Of a stretch of DNA of 64,000 nt, positions 58,728-64,000 are shown piece by piece. This DNA is from a virus. The notes below the pieces were generated by a model, which saw only the letters and a program-made list of their open reading frames with translations, was not told where the DNA came from and ran no database searches. Each line of letters starts with the position of its first letter. Position 1 is the first letter of the stretch. The stretch spans positions 1 through 64,000 of the IMG/VR virus record IMGVR_UViG_3300046455_000317; one strand, given 5' to 3'. A program made the translations under genes and the position numbers.

Positions 58728-58796
58728 AAAGATTGGGACTTATGCTGGGCTACCCTACAGGGCAGGTTCCAATCATCATTCCTAGGTGTGCCGGCA
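58728..58796 (+). repeat. dispersed 3'-UTR hairpin element, copy B
   Basis: GATTGG (58731-58736) and CCAATC (58769-58774) enclose CTGGGCTACCCTACAG (58745-58760), followed by CCTAGGTGTGCCGGCA. Confidence 0.75.
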
Positions 58797-58873
58797 AGGT
58801 ATTGTGGGAATGCTGGACGGGCCCAAGAGGATTCTCCTGGGCCCGCCAGTCTAACCTGTTACGAGGATGGTGT

Positions 58874-59098
58874 TTAGACCGGACCAATCCAATGGATGAG
58901 GTGGTTCTCTACCCTGATGAGGCCAGCCGCCTTCAGGGTATCGACGATGGCCTGGTAGTTGGAGAGGGAGAGGCTAGCCTGTAGCCTAGCGTATAGTTCA
59001 CCGGACGGAACCACCTTCACCGTCCGGATGGTTTCCGCCAGTGTCGTAATCAACTCCAACATCGCTTGGCGCTGCTCTGGGGTTGGTTGGGCTCTCAT
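58874..59098 (-). CDS. unknown 74-residue protein
   Basis: The protein MRAQPTPEQRQAMLELITTL... is helical with a winged-helix-like end (LSNYQAIVDTLKAAGLIRVE). The ATG overlaps the preceding stop (ATGA). Last gene of the ligase operon. Confidence 0.62.
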   Translation of the reverse strand: MRAQPTPEQRQAMLELITTLAETIRTVKVVPSGELYARLQASLSLSNYQAIVDTLKAAGLIRVENHLIHWIGPV

Positions 59099-59373
59099 TT
59101 GTCCTCCGCTCGGAAGCATTCGTTGCAGATGGTCTCGTGCGTATCGACGGTCCACGCGGCTGCCGCTCTCACCCTCGTGGGGACACCGCAGACGGCGCAG
59201 CGAACGTAGTCACCAGTGGCGAGGTTGGCTTGGTCGTGGTGCTCGCTGGAGAGCACTTCCTCCGGGCTGACCTCCGGGCATTCCGGAGACAGGTGGTCGA
59301 GTGCGGAGCAGAATCCGCACCGGCGTGGAATCTCGCTCATCGCCTCAGAGACGCGAGTGGTAGGGTGGATCAT
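59095..59373 (-). CDS. unknown zinc-binding protein
   Basis: The 92-residue protein has CGFCSALDHLSPEC, CAVCGVPTR and CNECFRAEDK, enough cysteines for two zinc sites. It overlaps the ligase stop by one base. Function unknown. Confidence 0.65.
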   Translation of the reverse strand: MIHPTTRVSEAMSEIPRRCGFCSALDHLSPECPEVSPEEVLSSEHHDQANLATGDYVRCAVCGVPTRVRAAAAWTVDTHETICNECFRAEDK

Positions 59374-60230
59374 TATTGGTCCTCCCAGCGGTCCCAGCGA
59401 GGGTGCCTGTAGTTGCCGTCGGTGGTCTTCTCCTGGTACTCAATCCGCAGCCGCCGACCAATGGCCGGGTGGGCCCCAGCCTTCTTGGCCTGCCGCTCGA
59501 ATGCGGCCAGTTCCATATCGTTCAGCGTCTTCACCGTCGTCTCGATGCCGGCGTCATCGCGGAGCATCACCGTCGCATACGGGCCACGGTCCACGATGGT
59601 CCCTTTGCCGGCCTGGAAGCCAACCACCGTCAGAACCGCTGAGCGCAGGTCTTTCATCTTCAGGAAGTCTTTGGAACGCTTCCCGGCCACGTAGATGCCC
59701 TTGCGCCGTTTGACGATCAGACCCTCGCCATCAGCGTCCCAGACCGTCTGGCAGGCGGTGCGAATCTGGTCGAGCGTATCGACGTTCCACGAGGGAGCAA
59801 GGACCACCGCCGTCTCACCGGCGAACAGCTTATGGCCGAAGATGGTCGTCAGGTAGGCACGCCTGGCGTCGTATGGTTCCTTGGTGACGTCCTTGAAGAG
59901 CACCGAGAGGATGTCGAACACGGTATACACCAGGTCGCCACCATTCGCCAGTTCGGTGACCCCGTAGGAGCGTTTCCCAGGCACCACCAGCTCACCATCG
60001 TAGATGCCGACTGGAAGGAGCGCCAGAGCCGCGTTGAGGTGGGCCGGCAAATCCCTCGTGAGCCCGTTCCGGCTCCACGCCTGGACGACTGGGATGCCGT
60101 CCTTGAGGTGGGTTATCTGGACGAGCAGCCGGTGGCCGTCATACTTCTGCTCGATGGCCCACTGGCCCGGTGTTGGCTTCCAGCCTTCTGGGATGGGGCT
60201 GGCGAGCATTGGTTTCAGGAAGGAAGACAT
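59373..60230 (-). CDS. ATP-dependent DNA ligase
   Basis: The 285-residue protein has the nucleotidyltransferase motif EQKYDGHR with Lys29 as adenylation site, IYDGELVV (motif III), DGEGLIVKRRKG (motif IV) and FLKMKDLR (motif V), followed by a short OB fold. It is a minimal ligase. The ATG at 60230 overlaps the preceding stop (ATGA). It joins nicks during replication or repair. Confidence 0.92.
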   Translation of the reverse strand: MSSFLKPMLASPIPEGWKPTPGQWAIEQKYDGHRLLVQITHLKDGIPVVQAWSRNGLTRDLPAHLNAALALLPVGIYDGELVVPGKRSYGVTELANGGDLVYTVFDILSVLFKDVTKEPYDARRAYLTTIFGHKLFAGETAVVLAPSWNVDTLDQIRTACQTVWDADGEGLIVKRRKGIYVAGKRSKDFLKMKDLRSAVLTVVGFQAGKGTIVDRGPYATVMLRDDAGIETTVKTLNDMELAAFERQAKKAGAHPAIGRRLRIEYQEKTTDGNYRHPRWDRWEDQ

Positions 60231-60451
60231 CAGCGCACTTCCTTCCAGGGCCATCCGAGGTCCAGCAGCCCGTCGTGGAGGACACGCGCCAGCAGTTCGG
60301 TGAGGGCATCGTCGCTGAGCTTGCTCTTCATCTCGTGGAACCAGGCGTCCAACCACCGTCCCTGGCGCCCACTCTCGGTGAACGAGTAGAGGATGGCGAG
60401 CAGGTGGTGGTTGTTGGCGTTGGCGTTCGGGTTGGGCGTTGCAGACATCAT
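60230..60451 (-). CDS. unknown 73-residue protein
   Basis: The protein (MMSATPNPNANANNHHLLAI...) has an Asn-rich start and a helical remainder with Trp residues. GGAGAATGA precedes the ATG. No family recognised. Confidence 0.6.
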   Translation of the reverse strand: MMSATPNPNANANNHHLLAILYSFTESGRQGRWLDAWFHEMKSKLSDDALTELLARVLHDGLLDLGWPWKEVR

Positions 60452-60468
60452 TCATTCTCCTTGGAAGG

Positions 60469-60687
60469 CTAGATGCAGTCTCGGACGAAGTTGACTTCAG
60501 CGACCACTCCGCTCTCGGTGGTCTCGTTGGCGTTGGTGTAGAGCCACGACATCGCGCGGTTCAGGTCTTCGGTGGGCGTCCCACCGAGGTTGGCGGCGGC
60601 CACGAGGGCCAGCCGCCGGTAACGGTCGTCAGTGGAGGCCAGCTGGCGTAGCTGGGAGAGTGAGCGGACCTTGGGAATGAGCTTCAC
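60469..60687 (-). CDS. unknown 72-residue protein
   Basis: The protein (VKLIPKVRSLSQLRQLASTD...) is helical with DLNRAMSWLYTNANETT in its second half. It starts at a GTG overlapping the preceding stop (GTGA). No family recognised. Confidence 0.6.
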   Translation of the reverse strand: MKLIPKVRSLSQLRQLASTDDRYRRLALVAAANLGGTPTEDLNRAMSWLYTNANETTESGVVAEVNFVRDCI

Positions 60688-60842
60688 AGGCCCATCTCCT
60701 CGCACCGGGTGCAAACGCGGAGGGCACCGGGGCAGGTCTTCTTGCACGTCTCACAGAGGTGGACCGTATGGCCGCACTTCGTCGCTGGGGCCGTCTTCTT
60801 CACCACGTCGCCACAAATCTCGCAGGTCTTGGTCGCCATCAT
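60684..60842 (-). CDS. 52-residue double zinc-knuckle protein
   Basis: MMATKTCEICGDVVKKTAPA continues with CGHTVHLCETCKKTC and CTRC, a RING/zinc-ribbon-like cysteine spacing. I start at 60842 (GGGAG upstream). The frame is open to an ATG at 60941 coupled to the previous stop, so a longer form is possible; a GC hairpin (about 60896-60920) lies in that extension. Confidence 0.62.
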   Translation of the reverse strand: MMATKTCEICGDVVKKTAPATKCGHTVHLCETCKKTCPGALRVCTRCEEMGL

Positions 60843-60937
60843 TCGCTCTCCCGTGAAGTATTCAGAATCCGCCGCCATCCACCCAAGCATCGAACCGGCC
60901 CACCGTAAGGTGGGACCGGCCGTTTTCTTGCTCGCCA

Positions 60938-61771
60938 TCATTCCCTCACCAGCCGCACCGCGGTCACCGAGTCACCGATCTTCTCCTGGGCCAACTCCAT
61001 CGCGGCCAACCAGTTGGCGGCCACCACCTTCGCCACCACCACCCGGTCAGCGTACACCGCGAACGTCTTCTTGGCGGTCGCCACCGTCTTGGTGGCGCCG
61101 TCCGTGACCGTCACCGAGACAGCGCCGGTGCACTTCTGGAGGCTCTCAGCGAGGTCCACGACGATCTGGCTACGCAGTTCCGCCACGGTGCCCTTGGCGA
61201 ATCCCTGGCCCTTGGAGTTGGCGATGTAGAGCATCACTTCGTCATCGTTCTGGTAGCTGAACCGCCCACTCCAGTTGAGGCCCAGTGAGTCGGAACGGCC
61301 CACCATAAACTTGTCGCCTGGGAACCGGCGGAGCCCAAACACGTCTGGGAACGTCGCCATCACACGCTTGCACCGCGTCTCGTCATCCTCGCGCACCGGC
61401 TCTGGGGCCGCTGGCGGCGTGCGCTTTTCCTGCGTTGTCGTCAACGCCCTGCCGGTATCGACGGTCAGCCACGCCTGGTAGCCAGCTTCGGTCATCCCGA
61501 TGGCCGCGTCATTCGGCTCACCCCGACGGCTGGTGTTCTCTTGGCTCCACGCCAGACCCTTCTGGACCAGCGACGACATCACCCCGGAGAAGGTCCGCTT
61601 GGGGTGCCGCCAACAATCGGCCACCGACCACGTCCACACGCCGCCCACCACGTCGTCGAATGACTCTGGGCGCTGCCCATTCGATGGGTTGTAAAGGTCA
61701 TACGCCATCAGGTTCAGAGCCTCAGCTTCCATCGCCGTAACCACCACCGCCGCATTCGTCTTAGCCATCAT
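60938..61771 (-). CDS. unknown protein with winged-helix-like N-terminal domain
   Basis: In the 277-residue protein, residues about 20-105 (TWSVADCWRHPKRTFSGVMSS, LVQKGLAWSQE, MTEAGYQAW) look like a winged helix, so it may bind DNA. The rest is beta-rich with a C-terminal helix (VVAANWLAAMELAQEKIGD). It is the first gene after the operator-bearing promoter at 61805-61848. It is a candidate regulator, unproven. Confidence 0.65.
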   Translation of the reverse strand: MMAKTNAAVVVTAMEAEALNLMAYDLYNPSNGQRPESFDDVVGGVWTWSVADCWRHPKRTFSGVMSSLVQKGLAWSQENTSRRGEPNDAAIGMTEAGYQAWLTVDTGRALTTTQEKRTPPAAPEPVREDDETRCKRVMATFPDVFGLRRFPGDKFMVGRSDSLGLNWSGRFSYQNDDEVMLYIANSKGQGFAKGTVAELRSQIVVDLAESLQKCTGAVSVTVTDGATKTVATAKKTFAVYADRVVVAKVVAANWLAAMELAQEKIGDSVTAVRLVRE

Positions 61772-61804
61772 ACACTCTCCATCATTCCGCGTTAACCAAC
61801 CGTC

Positions 61805-61848
61805 AAACTCAACGAGTTGAGTTTAATTGTGATTCTGGTGGAGGGCAA
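61805..61848 (-). promoter_or_regulatory. early promoter with overlapping 20-bp operator
   Basis: On the reverse strand TTGCCC (61843-61848), 17 bp, TAAACT (61820-61825). The operator AAACTCAACGAGTTGAGTTT (61805-61824) is identical to the one at 23613-23632. Confidence 0.78.
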
Positions 61849-62104
61849 GGGAAATCGTGACGGGAGGAGCAGAAACTTCATAACTGGTTTATTCACTACA
61901 GGTTCACGTCAGTTGGTTGGGGACCGCTGGATATGGTACAGCGCCGTAAGTCCCAGAATCGAAACAACTTAACCGACAGCGGATAGTCGGGCCGTCTAGA
62001 GGCTCTAGGACGCATCGAGGGAGGTGGCCATACCCTAGCCCAGCCCGTCTTCCAATCATCATTTCTAGCCCACTTCTAGCTGGGAGAAATCCCACAGCGG
62101 TTCG
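61849..62104. other. 256-nt non-coding region with degenerate hairpin copy F
   Basis: It lies between the gene at 62105 and the promoter. It holds CACGTCAGTTGGTTGGGGA (61905-61923), related to the activator-like elements, and copy F near 62029-62070 (TTCCAATCATCA arm and a partly changed core). No gene is seen. Confidence 0.55.
62029..62070 (-). repeat. dispersed hairpin element, degenerate copy F
   Basis: CCAATCATCATTTCTAG (plus strand) and CCCTAGCCCAG match the arm and core of the family, but one arm is missing and the core is altered. Sense orientation to the gene at 62105-62314. Confidence 0.5.
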
Positions 62105-62314
62105 TCAACCCTCCACGATACGGGCCTGGAACCGCGCGACCAGCGTGGCTTCCTCCGGTTTGCCCTTCACCCTCGTACACCGCCACACGAGAACAATGTC
62201 TCGGACGGCGGCCAGTTCCAAGGCCCACGCCCTGGCGTCCACCTCAGTGGAGAACCGGCCATTGGGCCGGTTCTTGCCTCCCTCGATGCTCTCCACCCTC
62301 CAACTGAGGGTCAT
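62105..62314 (-). CDS. unknown 69-residue protein
   Basis: The protein MTLSWRVESIEGGKNRPNGR... is beta-rich with one helix (DARAWALELAAVRDIVLVWR). The ATG overlaps the preceding stop (ATGA). No family recognised. Confidence 0.62.
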   Translation of the reverse strand: MTLSWRVESIEGGKNRPNGRFSTEVDARAWALELAAVRDIVLVWRCTRVKGKPEEATLVARFQARIVEG

Positions 62315-62442
62315 TTCTTCTCCGGTGGCGGCGCCACCACCCGCTCGCAGGCGCGGCAGACGAAGACCCTCTCAGCCATCTCCCAGAGGATGATGGGGTA
62401 TCGCTGGCCGTTGTCGCAGCTGAAACAATACCGCTGGGCCAT
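62311..62442 (-). CDS. 43-residue zinc-ribbon protein
   Basis: MAQRYCFSCDNGQRYPIILW continues with VFVCRACERVVAPPPEKK: two CxxC knuckles for one zinc. Start and stop overlap both neighbours (TGATG, ATGA), which supports translation of this short gene. Confidence 0.65.
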   Translation of the reverse strand: MAQRYCFSCDNGQRYPIILWEMAERVFVCRACERVVAPPPEKK

Positions 62443-63584
62443 CACTTCTCCCCCAGCAGCCCACGAGGGCCAGCCGCTGCGTTGACTCCACGACGGCCCA
62501 ACACCATCTGGTCGGCGGCTGAGCGTCCATCGCTCCGCCCTTGGACGTTCCGGAGGGACCCACCGTTCAACACCTGCGCGTAACTGCGCTTGCCGGTGAA
62601 CTTGTCGTCGATGTATTTCCGGACCTTCACCAGCGCGCCATCGAGCCGCATCAGGCCGGTCTGGGGCCCACCAGGAGCTTCAGCGACAGCCACCCGGCGT
62701 GACTCGTTGAATCGCTCCTCGATGCGCTGGACGAACGCGGCCAACCAGGCTTCCTTGTACCCAGCGGACAAATGGGGCTGGGGTGGGTTCATATGGCGGC
62801 ACTTGTATTCCCAGTTCACGTAGGCACGCCGGGCCATCAGCGCCGTCGCAGGCACGAGGGTTCCATACGCATACTCCGCTACCACCGCGTGGGACTTGGT
62901 CCCAACGAAGACGATATGGTTGGATCCCGGACGGATGAGGAACGAGCAGAGATGGGCCTTGGAGACGACACGCGCCAATGACTCCTCCCACGCGATGCGG
63001 GTCTTCTTTGGGGTGATCCCATAGCGCCGGATATCCACCGTCACCTCGATGACTGGGTCGTGGTCGGTTGCTCTGGCGTAGTCCAGATCGCTGGGGTTGA
63101 GCTCATACTCCACCAGCATCTTGTTAATCATCCCGGCGAACGCTTCGGCAGCCGCCTCATTCCCCAACTGGGCCTCACCCTCCCTGGCCTTCTGGAGTTT
63201 GAGGAGCTTGTTGATGACCTTCTGGGTATGGTCTTCCTGCCGGTTCTTGATCGCTGAGCGCATCTCCTCCTCAAACTCCTGGAACTTGAGTCCGTGGTCG
63301 AAGTGGCGAAGGTGGGCCAGTTCGTGCGCGGCGGTGTCCCAGACCTCCGCTGGGCTCATCGGTTCCTCGCACCACTCGCCATTCACCGTGCACCGGAGGA
63401 CCAGACGGATATGGCCGTTGGCGCTGCAGTCTCCGAGACGGTTTGCCATACCCTTCTGGGGCATCGGATATCCGGTTATGGACTGGAGTGGGAGGTCATA
63501 CAGTTTCGCCACCTTCCGCATAATCTCCGCCACTTCGTTGAAGAACAGGAGGTCATCGGGGTGGACCGGGAGTCTCTGCATCAT
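62442..63584 (-). CDS. SprT-like metallopeptidase domain fused to DUF2786-like protein
   Basis: The 380-residue protein has AAHELAHLRHFDH at about 86-98, the HExxH...H zinc site of SprT-like peptidases, and NEAAAEAFAGMINKMLVEYE, the DUF2786 motif, then a beta-rich C-terminal half. Related proteins occur in early regions of actinobacterial and other phages. It may cleave DNA-bound host proteins, which is inference. GGAGAATGAACG precedes the ATG. Confidence 0.8.
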   Translation of the reverse strand: MMQRLPVHPDDLLFFNEVAEIMRKVAKLYDLPLQSITGYPMPQKGMANRLGDCSANGHIRLVLRCTVNGEWCEEPMSPAEVWDTAAHELAHLRHFDHGLKFQEFEEEMRSAIKNRQEDHTQKVINKLLKLQKAREGEAQLGNEAAAEAFAGMINKMLVEYELNPSDLDYARATDHDPVIEVTVDIRRYGITPKKTRIAWEESLARVVSKAHLCSFLIRPGSNHIVFVGTKSHAVVAEYAYGTLVPATALMARRAYVNWEYKCRHMNPPQPHLSAGYKEAWLAAFVQRIEERFNESRRVAVAEAPGGPQTGLMRLDGALVKVRKYIDDKFTGKRSYAQVLNGGSLRNVQGRSDGRSAADQMVLGRRGVNAAAGPRGLLGEK

Positions 63585-63627
63585 CGTTCATTCTCCTCTG
63601 GGCGTATCGCCCAACCGACAGTTACCA

Positions 63628-63671
63628 AAGCTCACGTCCGTGAGCTTATCCTGTGATTCTGGACGGAGCAA
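63628..63671 (-). promoter_or_regulatory. early promoter with overlapping 20-bp operator
   Basis: On the reverse strand TTGCTC (63666-63671), 17 bp, TAAGCT (63643-63648). The operator AAGCTCACGTCCGTGAGCTT (63628-63647) differs in sequence from the others but keeps perfect symmetry, with paired changes in both arms. Confidence 0.77.
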
Positions 63672-63763
63672 GGTAATTCGTGACGGACAGGGCAGAAAGT
63701 CATTAAGTCGTTTCACTGCTACAAGTTCACAAACTGGCTCTGGGCCTCTATGGGTTGGGTCAG

Positions 63764-63779
63764 CGGAGTTTTTAACCGA
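63764..63779. promoter_or_regulatory. TTTTTAAC dyad site in inverted orientation
   Basis: GCGGAGTTTTTAACCG is identical to the spacer of the promoter at 25887-25916 but faces the other way relative to nearby genes and lacks promoter boxes. That suggests that the word is a protein-binding site in its own right. Confidence 0.5.
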
Positions 63780-63790
63780 CCAGAAAGAAA

Positions 63791-63843
63791 TTGGCTGGGA
63801 CGGTCCCAGCCAACTCCCTCTGGTGGTCCCTACGGAACCACCA
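63791..63843 (-). terminator. tandem hairpins, intrinsic terminator of the rightmost gene
   Basis: TTGGCTGGGAC and GTCCCAGCCAA (63791-63813) form an 11-bp perfect inverted repeat followed, on the reverse strand, by TTTCTTTC. A second hairpin TGGTGGT/ACCACCA (63821-63843) precedes it, directly after the stop codon. Confidence 0.75.
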
Positions 63844-63851
63844 CTACGAAG

Positions 63852-63998
63852 CTACATCGATGGAGCGAAGCCCACCCCATCACCCTCTGGGTTGGCGCCC
63901 ATCGAGTCATCCGCGTCTGGCGTCCGGTTGATGTCGATGATCCGTCCCTTGAGGTTCTGGTACATCTGGGCCGCCACCGCGCGATCCTCATCGTTGGT
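63852..63998 (-). CDS. C-terminal end of an unknown protein (runs off window)
   Basis: The reverse strand encodes TNDEDRAVAAQMYQNLKGRI and ends GFAPSM before a TAG at 63852. A strong terminator follows. Only 48 residues are visible, acidic and Asn/Asp-rich at the end; no family can be given. Confidence 0.6.
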   Translation of the reverse strand, partial: TNDEDRAVAAQMYQNLKGRIIDINRTPDADDSMGANPEGDGVGFAPSM

Positions 63999-64000
63999 CT

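Larger units (their letters stand above)
58449..58873. other. 425-nt non-coding region between convergent operons
   Basis: It contains hairpin copies A and B, both in the sense of the rightward late transcript, and no plausible gene. It is probably the 3' untranslated end of the late mRNA. The element TGCCGGCA occurs repeatedly. Confidence 0.65.

Noticed and set aside
63764-63779. TTTTTAAC site considered as a rightward promoter
   Set aside because: No -10 box follows on the plus strand and it would read into a terminator and a convergent gene.

Overview
The window is a 64 kb piece of the genome of a large tailed dsDNA phage with siphovirus architecture: terminase, portal, MuF, protease/scaffold, decoration and capsid genes, connectors, tail tube, frameshifting chaperones, a 1941-residue tape measure, a tail hub and fibres, in the usual order. 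I see no integrase, attachment site, tRNA or CRISPR array. The host cannot be named; ribosome-binding sites are GGAG-type and the promoters are sigma70-like.

Layout. (1) 1-21.1 kb, leftward: a long, tightly coupled operon series with a Rep/UvrD-like helicase, SNF2 helicase, DEDDh exonuclease, family A DNA polymerase, two cold-shock proteins in its left part and a third near 17.5 kb, and many small proteins. Embedded in it is what looks like a thymidine hypermodification pathway: thymidylate synthase/hydroxymethylase-like enzyme, helical aGPT-Pplase/5-hmdU-kinase-like protein, P-loop kinase, HD hydrolase, methyltransferase, radical SAM enzyme, FAD enzyme, aldo-keto reductase and amino-acid:DNA transferase-like protein. 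A collagen-like protein and a Tat-signal protein lie next to it. (2) 21.1-25.9 kb, leftward: a structured non-coding region and three short operons of small unknown genes plus an HNH protein. (3) 26.0-28.3 kb, rightward: primase-helicase, followed by a GTAAG repeat cluster that is a candidate origin. (4) 28.7-58.4 kb, rightward: the late morphogenesis operon. (5) 58.9-64 kb, leftward: two more early-type operons with ATP-dependent DNA ligase, an HTH-like protein and a SprT-like/DUF2786 protein, plus the end of another gene.

Regulation is unusually readable. Four leftward operons start from near-identical promoters (TTGCYY, 17 bp, TAARCT) whose -10 box overlaps a 20-bp inverted repeat. A second class (TTGNNN, 17-18 bp, TANNCT) carries a conserved TTTTTAAC spacer. 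A dispersed hairpin with the invariant core CTGGGCTACCCTACAG always lies downstream of a gene, in the sense of its transcript.

The best candidate for an undescribed system is at 51.8-55.2 kb. The tail hub protein ends in about 340 residues holding about 55 His-x-Asp motifs. It is translationally coupled to a radical SAM/SPASM enzyme, whose own C-terminus also carries five His-x-Asp motifs, and then to a Cys-rich domain fused to a methyltransferase. This resembles a RiPP-type maturation cassette acting on a virion protein, analogous to the bacterial His-Xaa-Ser (Hxs) systems. The second candidate is the hypermodification cluster, which includes an aldo-keto reductase with an intact catalytic tetrad.
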